Below, piece after piece: positions 25,288 to 35,949 of a stretch of 64,000 bases of DNA. Origin of the DNA: Mikania micrantha. Lineage: Eukaryota; Streptophyta; Magnoliopsida; Asterales; Asteraceae. The notes under the pieces are model-generated. The model was not told where the DNA came from and did not search any database. It worked only from the letters and a program-made list of their open reading frames with translations. Location of the stretch: assembly GCA_009363875.1 (NCBI GenBank), contig CM018690.1, forward strand, positions 34,973,445 through 35,037,444, in the 5' to 3' direction. The position numbers and the translations under genes were made by a program. Position 1 is the stretch's first letter. The number at the start of each line of letters is the position of its first letter.

Positions 25288-25765
25288 ATGGTTTGAGTGA
25301 ATCAAGTGTGTTGCGAACACTTGATCTCAAACTCGTGTGCTCTTGATATGAAAACATAACGTTTGATTCAAAGACCCGATCATGAAGCCGAATGTATGAG
25401 GTTAGCATATCTATTTCCTGTATTATAATTGTTAAATGTGATGTGAATCATTACATAGGAAATGTGATTATGTGATTATGTGAAACCGAAATCAATGTCT
25501 TGAGTATGAAATGAAGAAGTAAGGAATTGAACATATAATGAATGGACTAGTACGTCTGGCCAACTTACTAGTGCAAACATAATATGAGCAAGTTCTTATG
25601 GAGATCATTTTATATTTAGGCCATTGAAATTGGGTAATGTGTTAAGAGTTTGTATGAAAAGTGATTGTGGAATCACTAAGAATTTGAGTTTTTATATAGT
25701 GATAACTATATGAATATATTATCGGGTGTAAAACTAACATATAAGTTAAACAATTTCAGCCACTA

Positions 25766-28700
25766 ATGGCTGGTGAACATACCTTCGGTGGGAGTGGACA
25801 TGTGGAGGGAATGCTTACTGAGAACCAACGTATGGTAAAAGAGGAAGTGGCAAGAGCTCTTGAAGCTGCTTTGCCTACATATATTGAAGAAATTAAATCC
25901 ACCTTAAAAGATTTCCTTCACGAAGAGTTAGCAGATTTTAAAGCTGGGGCTGAGATAGAACAACCTTCCAAGAAGGTTACTTATAAAGATTTTATGACTT
26001 GTAAGCCAGCGGAGTTCAAAGGAGAGGTGGATCCTTTGATGAGTCAGAGATGGATTGCTGATATAGAAAGTGCATTTGAGACCAGTCACTGTGACTCCTC
26101 TGATCAAGTCATGTTTGCTGGTAATCAACTGAAAGATAGAGCAAAAGATTGGTGGGAGTTGTTACGAAAGGAGAGAGGTGCACAAGGTATGAAGGGGCTG
26201 AACTGGACTCAGTTCAAAGAACTCTTCTTGAAACGCTTTTGTCCTCAAGCTGCAATTGATCGTATAACTGAGGAATTTTTACATTTGAGGCAAAAGGAGG
26301 AGAGTATTGACACCATCACTGCTATTTTCTATGATAAAGCGAGATTTTGTCCGGATTTGCTTCAGACGGAAAGGATGTGGATCAACCGATATCACACTAT
26401 GCTGAATGCTAAGTATCGGGAATTTCTCACACCTTCCAAATGTGATACTTTAATGGAGCTAATAGACTGTGCTAGAGAAAGGGAGTTAGAATTAAAAAGG
26501 CAAGATGATCGTGGGGAGAAAAGAAAGGCGGTTGCTGATGTGAGTTCTTCAAAGAAGGCGAAGTTTGTTAAGTCGCCTAAGAAGACCAGTGTTATTAAAC
26601 CCTGTTCAAATTGTGGAAAGCTACATACTGGGGAATGTCGTGCAAGGCCTACAATATGCTATAAATGTGGCAAACCGGGGCATTTTGCTACTCAGTGCAC
26701 GAGTCCTATTAGCTTATGTTATAACTGTTATAAACCCGGACATAGGAGGGATGAGTGTCCAGATTTAAAGGGAACGAGTCAAGGTAGTGGTGGAGGTCGA
26801 TCGTTTGCGACACAGAGTTCAGGGAAAAAGCCCGAAATACCAAAACCAAAAGGAAGAGCCTTTCAGATATCGGCGGAGGAAGCCAAAGTCACATCAGATG
26901 TGGTGACAGGTACTTTCCTCCTTAACTCGATATCTGCATATATATTGTTTGATTCTGGAGCTAGTAGATCTTTTATATCTGCAAAGTTTGTGCATCATCC
27001 CTCGTTCGTTCTAGAAAAGTTACCAGCGCCATTAGAAGTGGAGGTAGCTGATTCTAAAAGTTTCTTAGCATTTGATATTTATCGAAATTGTAAACTTACC
27101 ATTGAGGGTGAGGACTATAGTGTTGACTTGATACCTATGGTATTAGGAGAGTTTGATGTGGTTATAGGGATGGATTGGCTTTCTAGTTATCGAGCCAATA
27201 TTGTTTGTGATCGTAAAGTCATACAACTGATATCCCCGAGTGGCTATGAGGTGACTATTCAGGGTGAAAAGAGGGGTGGTGTTGTTTTGTGCTCATTGGT
27301 GAAAGCTATGAAGTATATGAACCACGGGGGTCAATCCTTCTTAGCTTATGTTATTGATAATGAAAAGGTGGTGCAAAAGTTGGATGATGTTCCAATTGTT
27401 AGAGATTTCCCTGATGTGTTTCCGGATGATTTACCGGGAATTCCTTCTGATAGAGATGTGGAATTTAGAATTGATCTTATTCCAGGGGCTAAACCTATTG
27501 CTAAAGCTCCATACCGTTTGGCACCGTCTGAGTTGCAGGAGTTGATGACTCAACTGCAAGACCTTCTCGACAAGGGATTTATACGCCCTAGCATCTCACC
27601 GTGGGGTGCACCAGTCCTTTTTGTTAAAAAAAAGGATGGGAGTCTACGAATGTGTATCGATTATCGAGAATTGAATAAGGTGACGGTGAAGAACAAATAT
27701 CCTTTGCCTCGTATAGATGATTTGTTTGATCAATTACAAGGGGCTTCTTGGTTTTCAAAAATTGATCTTCGTTCGGGTTATCATCAACTTAAGGTTAGGG
27801 AAGAAGATATTCCTAAAACGGCCTTTCGTACCCGATACGGTCATTATGAGTTTATGGTGATGTCTTTTGGGTTGACGAATGCACCGGCTGCGTTCATGGA
27901 CCTGATGAACCGGGTGTGTCGCCCAATGTTGGATAGGTCTGTCATAGTTTTCATAGATGACATTCTTATCTATTCCAAAAATGAAGCCGATCATGCTTTT
28001 CATTTACGTGAGGTACTTGAAACTCTTCGTAGGGAGAGATTGTATGCTAAATTTTCTAAATGTGCCTTCTGGCTACGTCAAGTCCAATTTCTTGGACATA
28101 TGATAAATGCAGATGGCATTTTAGTTGATTCTTCTAAAATTCAAGCGGTGACAAAGTGGAGTCCACCCAAGACTCCTACTGAAGTTAGAAGTTTTCTTGG
28201 CTTAGCAGGATATTATCGTAGATTTATTCAAGATTTTGCCAAGATTGCATCTTCCTTGACTAAACTTACAAGGAAAAATACTAAATTTGTTTGGGGTGAA
28301 GATCAAGATAAAGCATTTAATGAGTTAAAGACAAAATTAACTCAAGCACCGGTGTTGACATTACCGGAGGGACCTAATGATTTCGTTGTGTATTCAGATG
28401 CTTCTTATCTTGGTCTTGGTTGTGTTCTAATGCAAAGGGGAAAGGTAATAGCCTATGCCTCAAGACAATTGAAAACCCATGAGATCAATTATCCAATTCA
28501 TGATCTGGAACTTGCAGCAGTCGTGTTTGCCTTAAAAATTTGGAGGCATTATCTATATGGTGTAAAGTGTAATATTTACACTGATCATAAGAGTTTAAAA
28601 TATTTCTTCACCCAAAAGGAATTAAATATGAGGCAGAGACGCTGGCTGGAATTGCTCAAGGATTATGATTGTGAAATTCTTTATCATCCAGGTAAAGCGA

Positions 28701-28894
28701 ATGTGGTGGCGGATGCCTTGAGCAGAAAAGAAGAGTGTGAACCAATCAAAGTGAAAGCCATGAAGCTTGTGATTACTTCAGGGCTAATTGAGCAGATTAA
28801 GGAGGCTCAAAAGGAGGCTTTAAAAGAAGAAAATTGGAAACGAGATAGAATAAAAGGGCAGGCGTATATCTGGATGAAGATAGTCGTGGTTTGA
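25766..28894 (+). CDS. Tekay gag-protease-RT-RNase H (1042 aa, ends at a frameshift)
   Basis: Polyprotein beginning MAGEHTFGGSGH. Residues about 1-270 are gag. Zinc knuckles follow near residues 280-335: one degenerate (CSNCGKLHTGEC) and two canonical CX2CX4HX4C (CYKCGKPGHFATQC, CYNCYKPGHRRDEC). The aspartic protease has FDSGAS with Asp396. Reverse transcriptase carries the FIDDILIYS catalytic site with Asp731 and Asp732. RNase H shows Asp878, Glu915 and Asp940, and ends with VADALSRK. The frame then reaches the stop at 28894, whereas the frame at -1 continues into integrase. In this lineage gag-pol is normally one ORF of roughly 1,450-1,500 residues, so this is most simply a one-base loss around 28850-28870. 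Domain residues otherwise look intact. Confidence 0.9.
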   Translation: MAGEHTFGGSGHVEGMLTENQRMVKEEVARALEAALPTYIEEIKSTLKDFLHEELADFKAGAEIEQPSKKVTYKDFMTCKPAEFKGEVDPLMSQRWIADIESAFETSHCDSSDQVMFAGNQLKDRAKDWWELLRKERGAQGMKGLNWTQFKELFLKRFCPQAAIDRITEEFLHLRQKEESIDTITAIFYDKARFCPDLLQTERMWINRYHTMLNAKYREFLTPSKCDTLMELIDCARERELELKRQDDRGEKRKAVADVSSSKKAKFVKSPKKTSVIKPCSNCGKLHTGECRARPTICYKCGKPGHFATQCTSPISLCYNCYKPGHRRDECPDLKGTSQGSGGGRSFATQSSGKKPEIPKPKGRAFQISAEEAKVTSDVVTGTFLLNSISAYILFDSGASRSFISAKFVHHPSFVLEKLPAPLEVEVADSKSFLAFDIYRNCKLTIEGEDYSVDLIPMVLGEFDVVIGMDWLSSYRANIVCDRKVIQLISPSGYEVTIQGEKRGGVVLCSLVKAMKYMNHGGQSFLAYVIDNEKVVQKLDDVPIVRDFPDVFPDDLPGIPSDRDVEFRIDLIPGAKPIAKAPYRLAPSELQELMTQLQDLLDKGFIRPSISPWGAPVLFVKKKDGSLRMCIDYRELNKVTVKNKYPLPRIDDLFDQLQGASWFSKIDLRSGYHQLKVREEDIPKTAFRTRYGHYEFMVMSFGLTNAPAAFMDLMNRVCRPMLDRSVIVFIDDILIYSKNEADHAFHLREVLETLRRERLYAKFSKCAFWLRQVQFLGHMINADGILVDSSKIQAVTKWSPPKTPTEVRSFLGLAGYYRRFIQDFAKIASSLTKLTRKNTKFVWGEDQDKAFNELKTKLTQAPVLTLPEGPNDFVVYSDASYLGLGCVLMQRGKVIAYASRQLKTHEINYPIHDLELAAVVFALKIWRHYLYGVKCNIYTDHKSLKYFFTQKELNMRQRRWLELLKDYDCEILYHPGKANVVADALSRKEECEPIKVKAMKLVITSGLIEQIKEAQKEALKEENWKRDRIKGQAYIWMKIVVV

Positions 28895-30213
28895 AGACTA
28901 GGTGGGGTCGAGTGTGGATACCTCCCACTTGTCCACTTAAGTCTGCACTATTGGAGGAAGCACACAAGTCAAAATACTCAATTCATCCAGGAGCTACTAA
29001 AATGTATCGTGATCTTCGAGTAAACTATTGGTGGCCTGGTATGAAGCGAGATGTGGTTAAGCATGTTGCTAAATGTTTGACTTGTATGCAGGTAAAAGCT
29101 GAGCATCAAAAACCTTATGGCAAATTACAACCGTTGGAAATCCCGTTGTGGAAATGGGAACATATCACGATGGACCTGATTACTAAACTTCCTAAAACTA
29201 GGAAGGGTTATGATACGATATGGGTCATCGTGGATAGGTTGACAAAGAGTGCTCATTTCTTACCTATTCGTGAATCATATTCTTCCGAGAAAATGGCTGA
29301 AACATATGTTAGAGAAGTGGTGTCTAGGCATGGTGTGCCAGTGTCGATTGTGTCTGATCGAGACACTCGATTTACTTCTCATTTTTGGAGGAATTTTCAG
29401 AAAGAATTAGGCACAAAATTGTTGATAAGCACGGCGTATCATCCTCAAACTGATGGCCAGAGTGAAAGAACCATTCAAACGTTGGAGGATATGTTACGAG
29501 CGTGCATAATTGATTTTGGAGGTAGTTGGGATGATTATTTACCTTTAGCCGAATTCTCATATAATAATAGTTATCATTCCAGTATTGGAATGCCTCCATA
29601 TGAAATGTTGTATGGGAGGAAATGTCGTACTCCTGTGTGTTGGGGAGAGGTTGGACAACGAGAACTGGCAAATAAAAAGGTTGTTAAAGTAACAAATGAA
29701 CGTATAGATCAGATTCGAGCTCATTTGAAGGCGGCACAAGACCGTCAGAAATCTTATGCTGATAAGCGTAGGAGGCCTATCGAGTTCCAGGTAGGAGACT
29801 TTGTGTTGTTAAAGGTCTCTCCTTGGAAAGGTGTTATACGTTTTAGAAAGCGAGGAAAGTTAAGCCCACGTTTCATTGGGCCATTCAAAATTATAGCTCG
29901 AATTGGCGAGGTTGCTTATCGCCTTGAGCTACCAGACGAGTTGAGAGGAATTCATAACACATTTCATGTTTCTTATTTGAGAAAGTGTTTAGCTGATGAA
30001 TCGGCTTATGTGCCACTAGAAGACTTGGAAATTGATGACAAGTTGAACTATGTGGAAAAGCCGGTAGCTATATTAGACAGAAAGGTCAAACAGTTGAGAA
30101 ACAAGTCCTTGAACCAGGTGAAGGTTCAATGGAAGAATAGAAGGGGGTCTGACGCCACGTGGGAGTCAGAAGATGAGATGAGGAAGTTTTATCCTTTCCT
30201 TTTTGTTGTATAA
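28891..30213 (+). CDS. Tekay integrase and chromodomain (440 aa, -1 frame)
   Basis: The frame is open from 28849, overlapping the previous ORF by about 46 bases; there is no ATG at its head and the first listed codon is TTG, so it is the cut-off end of the polyprotein. It has the integrase zinc finger (His pair around HKSKYSIH, then CLTC), the core D, D, E residues (TMDLITKLP, IVSDRDTRF, QSERTIQTLED), the GPY/F-like stretch (KLSPRFIGPFKI) and a C-terminal chromodomain with VQWKN and ATWE. In chromoviruses the chromodomain helps direct insertion to chromatin. Stop at 30211-30213. Confidence 0.9.
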   Translation: MKTRWGRVWIPPTCPLKSALLEEAHKSKYSIHPGATKMYRDLRVNYWWPGMKRDVVKHVAKCLTCMQVKAEHQKPYGKLQPLEIPLWKWEHITMDLITKLPKTRKGYDTIWVIVDRLTKSAHFLPIRESYSSEKMAETYVREVVSRHGVPVSIVSDRDTRFTSHFWRNFQKELGTKLLISTAYHPQTDGQSERTIQTLEDMLRACIIDFGGSWDDYLPLAEFSYNNSYHSSIGMPPYEMLYGRKCRTPVCWGEVGQRELANKKVVKVTNERIDQIRAHLKAAQDRQKSYADKRRRPIEFQVGDFVLLKVSPWKGVIRFRKRGKLSPRFIGPFKIIARIGEVAYRLELPDELRGIHNTFHVSYLRKCLADESAYVPLEDLEIDDKLNYVEKPVAILDRKVKQLRNKSLNQVKVQWKNRRGSDATWESEDEMRKFYPFLFVV

Positions 30214-30239
30214 ACAGGTTTCGGGGACGAAACCTTTGT

Positions 30240-30251
30240 AAGGGGAGGAGA
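30240..30251 (+). other. Polypurine tract of the Tekay element
   Basis: AAGGGGAGGAGA directly before the 3' LTR. It follows TTTCGGGGACGAAACC (30219-30234), a string typical of Tekay-like elements. Confidence 0.85.
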
Positions 30252-30253
30252 TT

Positions 30254-32635
30254 TGTAACGACCGGTTTTAGCGGTTACGTGTGTTAATAAATAAACTTTA
30301 TTATATTTCAAATTATGTTGTGGTAATAATATAAGAACATTTGGGGTATTATAGTTAACTAGTAACTAACTTGATTAGGTTGGTTAAATAAGTTAACTAG
30401 TTTAAAGCTTGAGGGACCAAAGTTGCCATATGGGCAAAGTTGAATTAAAAGGAGGATATGACCATTGACTTGGTCAAAAAATTCAGAAAACTCTTGTATG
30501 TATGTGTGTGTTTTACGTGAGAAGGAACCAGAGAAAGAAAGAAGACGTTTCAAGCCCTAGCATCAAAAATTCGTTGATTTTGTGGTGTAAATTCGAGATT
30601 GAAGCTTCTAAACCCATCCATAAGTGTTGTCTAACATCTTGTAAGTGATTTTAGATCCTATTTTGATGTTAATTGTGAGTTCTTGTGATGAGCAAGATGA
30701 GGGTTTGGTTCAAATCTTGAAATTTGTTGTTAAAACAAGTTAGAGATTATGAAACTATGTTTATTATGTGTTGTAAACAACCAAACTACTAGTTACTATA
30801 ATGTTTAGTTAAAAATGAGTTGGATGAGTATTGGGAAGAAATGAGATTGAGTAGAAAAATCTCTAATGGTGCTTGGTAACTAGTAGGATGGTAAAAACAT
30901 GGTTTTGAAATGAGTTGTGTATAAATTTGACTAATCTTTTATAAAAATGATGAATTGATGATTTTGGAGTTTATAAGTGGAATTAGTTAATGTTTAAACA
31001 TTAACAAGATTAGTTAAATTAATGGGTGCACACCAAGTGTTTGATTAAATGCTTGAATTGAGATTATATATTTATGAGGAATATAGGTTGATTAAGGAAT
31101 GGTAACTTGATTTCTAAAACACCACATAAGAAATAATGAGATTCAAATGATTTTGAATCAACATGTTATATGTGTATATCTGTTGTGTGTATTGAAATTA
31201 GTTGTATATATGTAAATTACAACTAGGTGTTGGTGGTGGAAATCAAGGGATAAGCCATAGAAGTGGAAAAGAGGTTGTAGGAGTTGATCAACCATTTGAA
31301 CAAGGTAAGTCACTCGACTTACTAAACATTACATATAAATAGTAGAGAGAGTCTACATAGTTGATTTGGATGAATTGTTCATAGCTAGTATGGGACTAAT
31401 TGAGTTAATAGACTCTAAAGTGTATATGTTAATTTTCCCATGTGTTTTGCTATGATTGAGTAGAGTATGCAACATAGTAGCATAAAAATAGCCGGATGAG
31501 TCGGTGATTGGGCATATTTATTATAATGTGTGTGTAAGCCGGATGAGCCGGTGAGATTGATCAATTGAACCACAAGAGTGTGGATGACCGAATGAGTCGG
31601 TAGATAGTGTGATAAACCACAAGAGGGTGGATAACCGGATGAGCCGGGAGTGTATATTGTTGAAACCACTAGTGTGTGGATAATTGGATGAGCCAATAGT
31701 TGAGTATAGTGCTATAATTAACCAAATGTGTTGGGAATGGTGTTGATTTAAATCATATGATCATAAATGTAGAGTTGACCCGTTTAGGGGGAAAATATTG
31801 CACAAATGGGTGTTATGCGCAATTATATGTTTGAGCATGATATAATATGATCTTAATATGATAACAATCCATATATTATGTATGTGGATGAGTTGGGGGG
31901 ATATTTGGGAGGGTTGTTATGATAATTGCTTGAGTTGTAAAATTTTGACCCGTTAGTAAGTTTTCACCCAAAATCATTGAAATCCACATTTTGATTATAC
32001 TCATGGGAGGTGGATTAATGTTATAAGATATGGTTGATATCAAATATATGTGTTTGGGTGTGATTTGGGTGAAAACTAGTTGAAAGAACGAACGAAAACG
32101 GACAAAACGGGCCAAAACAGCAACTTGGTATGTGCTGTGAAGTGCCCAGTGTGGCCTACGCCCAACCCTACGCCCAATCAGCGTAGGCTACGCCCAAGCA
32201 GTGTAGGCTACGCCCAACTTGTTCTGTCTACGCCCAACCCTACGCCCAACCCTACGCCCAAATGCAAAAATTTGAGATTTTTTGTATAATGAACCGTATG
32301 AGTTTGAGGGTTCATATGGGTGATTTACTTAGTTCATATGAACTAATTTTGAGCTTATATGTGATGTTTACAGGTCAAAAATAGATATGCAACGGGCGAT
32401 CAGATCGGGCACGTTTTGGACTGGAATCACTCGTTATGTTGATTTTTGGTGGTTGTAAATTTAAACACACTATCTTTTGTTAATTATGGATGTTATTAAA
32501 ATGTAATTAGGTGTGTTTAACATATGTGATGATAATTTTATGCTTCCGAGTGGAATTTTGATAAAATTTGGCGTTAAAGCTAAACTGGGACCTAAAATGG
32601 ACACGTGTAAACGTGTGGAAAGATTGGGTGTCACA
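30254..32635 (+). repeat. 3' LTR of the Tekay element
   Basis: 2382 bp, the same length as the 5' LTR, at a constant offset of 7364. All four small ORFs inside (64, 93, 79 and 69 codons) translate identically in the two LTRs. Confidence 0.93.
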
Positions 32636-35600
32636 CAGACCTACATAACTAACCTAACGAATAACCGTTATCAAAATAACAATACAAACGTCACATCAGT
32701 TATACACGTCATAACTGATGTCAGCAAAAACATATAAACAACAGAATCTAAGTGTAGATTCTTCATCAGCAACAACAATCTTGAACTTCAGCATTAGTAA
32801 GTTTGCATGTCAGCATTGCAAACTTACTTTCTTATACTTGGCAGATTTTCCTGATCAGCATCACAACAGTTGGTCGTCAGCATTGAGAATTGGATGTCAG
32901 CATTGAGAGATCAATGTCAACATTGATGAATACTTGGTTATTGTAATCATCAGCACTACAATATATATCATCAGCATCACACTTGGTCATCAGCATCACA
33001 AGATTTGTTTATCAGCACTGCAATATCCTTGAGATAATCATCAGCAGTGTACTTTGAATGTCAGCACCGAAACTTTAAGCTGTCAGCATTGAAGAATCCT
33101 CTGAGAAAATGTCAACATCTCAATCTTTAATGAGTTGGCTTTCAGCATTATCACTTTGGTTATCAGCACTACAACATCTTTGACAAATCCTGCAATTACT
33201 AAACACTTAAACATAAGAATCAATTATCAAACTGATCTTATAAATAGAAAGGTTTAAGGTTCAAAGATGTGGACCATATGTGTTGTCTGTATTGTGTCTG
33301 TCAACACATCAACATATTATATGGATTTGAACTTTATTCAAATTATCAGCATATCAAAATAAATCTGTATAAAATAAAACAGAAGTAAAGAGAGTTAGAA
33401 TATTGCCATCATTAAATGGACTTAATGAACTTGAAGCTTGCAGAAGGGTTGGTTAATTGTGGGCAGGGCACCATCTCATAATGGAAACCTAACAGAAGTT
33501 AAGTTAAACGAATGTGGAGGAAGTGAAAAAGACCATTTTGACGGGGCGACGTGGACTCTAGGAGTTTCAAATATTGTGTCGGTTGGAGATGGGCAGGCAG
33601 AGGATGCAAAAAAGACATTAATGTTGAATAAACCGGTTGTTATGGATGACAAACTGCAAGGGCCGGTTGCGGTTAGCTTGAACGACGATATGCAAAACAA
33701 TTTTAAGCAAACCGGTAATAAAACAAATTTACGTTATATTTACTGATTATATACTTTATTGTTACATGTTTTTCACTGCTATGTTACGTTAAACCCGTTA
33801 CCAGGTGAAAAGGTGGATGCCATACAAACGGCATTAGAAGGTGGCAAAGTGGTGCAAGAGACCGTCGAGGTCAATCTGAACGACGACATGCAACCTAGTT
33901 TTACGCAAACAGGTAAATAATCAATGAGATTCAAAAGCTTAGAAACTAAAAACGTTGTCTATCAACAATTTTACTTGTTATTTACGTATTATATACTATG
34001 TAGTTAATGTTTTCAAAAAAACAGAACCACAACGTAATTATGATGGAGAAGTTGAATTGGGTGGACCAAAATGGAGCTTGGGGATATCTCAAAATGTTAA
34101 TTCACAGCAGGGTATATATATAGACATACTTTTTTATTACAACGTAATGAGCACGAGACAATAAATTTTTTTTTGGGTACGTTTGTGTAGAAACTAAAGT
34201 TGGAACAAGCTCACACAAAGTCAATGATGCTGAACTTGAACTTGATCAAAAAACCATTGACTACTGCCTTCAATAGTTGAATGAAAATTCACCAGACGAG
34301 GTTGCACAACAGACTGAGGATAGTGTGCCCTTACAAGCTGTTGCGGATGTACCCAATACAGAGAAGCCAGTCTCCCAAGTTGAAGCCAAATGGCTTGAGG
34401 TGATAACTAAGTTCGAAGCAAATCGAAAGAAACCAGTTAGAGACAAAGGGATTGCTGAAGTCAATAAATCTCCATACGTTATAAGAGGTGTGGATCTGAA
34501 CAAGGACCTGACCAAAGACGAAGAAAACATCCTTCGATATGTTTTGTATGAAGGTGACTCGAGCGGTGGATTGTTTCCAGACGACAAGAAATCTGAGTAA
34601 GTGTGTTAGTCCATCCTAAGGAATTTAATTCATGTCTTAAATTAAAAACTGTACTAAATCTTAAAATTATATGACGCAGTAGCGAGAGAAAAAAAGAAGC
34701 ATCACAAGACAAGAATCTTGACAGGTCCGTTTAGTGTGTATTATTTCTGGTTTTGCATGTGTGATGTATAAGTACTGTAATCTATGTTTTAAACATATGT
34801 ATTATGTAGTATGTGCGTTATGCAAAAAGACACTTATGATAAACGTATCACATACGTTTTATATGTAAAACATACGTATTATATGTGTTAATCATATGTA
34901 TTTTGTGGGGAAATCAAACGTACGTTATGTGTAAAACAAACGTATTATGTATTACGTGCGTGATGCGTTAAATATATGTACAACGAGAAAAATTTGTTTT
35001 TACGTGTATGCAGGAAAATTGTATACGAATCGAATAGCGGTCTCATGTTGGAAAAATGCAATTTTTTTTCTTTGAGACAAAGCAATGTGGTAAGCAATCA
35101 AGTTATAGATGCATGGGTCGAAGTTTTGAACTTTGAAGAAAAATACCGATCACCCAATTCCCCTTACAGGTTGTTTTGCCGGACGAATGTGATCGTAAGT
35201 TCCTGTTTTATAATTCTTAGATCTTTTGTTAATGTATCATGCGAATTCAATAGTTGCAAAAAAATAAAAAACAGATTGATTGGATGTTGCATCTAGATGG
35301 TGTTGATCCAAAACAAAGACTTGAAAAGTTCAGTACAAACATTTGCGGGATGATTAGTGGACTTATCAAAGAGGTGTGTGGTGCAAGAGAAAACAACCCT
35401 CTTAAAGTGTTTGATATGGTTTTTTTTCCTATTCTGGAATTCAACCATTACTATCTCTTGGTGTTTGAGTTGAAAAATTGTGCCATTTCTGTTATTGACA
35501 ACATCCATGAATCGATCCCTTTGGTTGGTGTGAAAGACAGTGCAGACTACTATATGAAAGACTCTCCGTACAAAGTGGTAAGCATTTTCAAAAAAAAATT

Positions 35601-35949
35601 TCCCGTAAAAAATTTATATAACACATATTGCACGCAGAAGGAGATTTTTGTGCAATATTTGGAGCGGATCAAACATCCAAAAACAGATGAAATACATGCA
35701 GCACCAATCCACAAAGTTCACATAGCATGGGCGACTAAAACAAATGCAGTGGATTGTGGGATTTTCATGATGAGACATATGGAGAGGTTTATGGGCAGCC
35801 GTGAACAATTCAGCTGTGGGTTTTCAACAAATGGTAAGAAGAAAAAATGCCAGCTGAACATATTGAGGAAGAAAATTCTGCTGCATATTCTAAAGTCCGA
35901 AGTTAATAATGTTCGGGATGCTGTGATGGAGGTTGCACGATGTGTGTAA

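Larger units (their letters stand above)
22890..32635 (+). mobile_element. Tekay/Del-type Ty3/gypsy chromovirus retrotransposon, TSD CAGAC
   Basis: This 9,746-bp element has two LTRs of exactly 2382 bp that look identical wherever I compared them, flanked by CAGAC on both sides (22885-22889, 32636-32640). The order is LTR, initiator-methionine-type primer-binding site TGGTATCAGAGC, gag with zinc knuckles, protease, reverse transcriptase, RNase H, integrase, chromodomain, then the string TTTCGGGGACGAAACC and a polypurine tract. Domain order and the C-terminal chromodomain place it in the chromoviruses, closest to Tekay/Del. Equal LTRs mean a very recent insertion. The coding region carries one frameshift near 28850-28890. 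Confidence 0.93.
22637..33433 (-). mobile_element. LTR-like insertion in the Ulp1 gene, itself split by Tekay
   Basis: The Ulp1 reading frame stops at 22636 and recognisable gene sequence resumes at 33434; the 5 bp AAGCT stand on both sides (22632-22636 and 33434-33438). Minus the nested Tekay and its target copy, the inserted piece is about 1.05 kb. It has a TATAAATAGG box on minus near 22868-22877, no ORF, and ATCAGCA/GTCAGCAT words repeated across 32760-33190. This looks like a solo LTR of a Copia-type element on minus. The ends do not fit neatly: a TG at 22638 and a CA near 33413 would be expected LTR termini, but the AAGCT repeat lies outside them. The identity is therefore tentative; that something was inserted is well supported by the broken frame. 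Confidence 0.5.
18181..35949 (+). pseudogene. Ulp1-type (C48) cysteine protease gene of the MULE, about 26 exons, broken
   Basis: By family a SUMO-type isopeptidase domain; its role in transposon biology is unknown. I model the start at ATG 18181 (MSSRRRKSGRIANKS). Exons: 18181-18319, 18419-18475, 18555-18661, 18756-18815, 18900-18986, 19119-19160, 19248-19304, 19782-19831, 19937-20670, 20747-20977, 21046-21328, 21449-21520, 21622-21717, 21793-21825, 21928-21999, 22083-22172, 22360-22452, 22522 onward (split by the nested insertion), 33496-33714, 33805-33912, 34025-34111, 34191-34596, 34680-34724, 35014-35194, 35275-35577, 35638-35949; about 1,360 codons. Exon 19937-20670 encodes the helical domain (MGFGKLLKFNMDGIPSRMAH) usually paired with plant transposon Ulp1. 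The C48 domain has His (35446), Asp (35497) and Cys (35755). Breaks: exons 3 and 8 are each one base short at A-runs, TAG lies at 34274-34276, and 10.8 kb is inserted in exon 18. Confidence 0.8.

Noticed and set aside
27755..29739. Minus-strand ORFs of 60-99 codons
   Set aside because: Shadows of the RT and integrase coding region.
22995..32289. Paired ORFs of 64, 93, 79 and 69 codons found twice
   Set aside because: They lie in the two LTRs of the Tekay element; the duplication reflects the LTRs, not genes.
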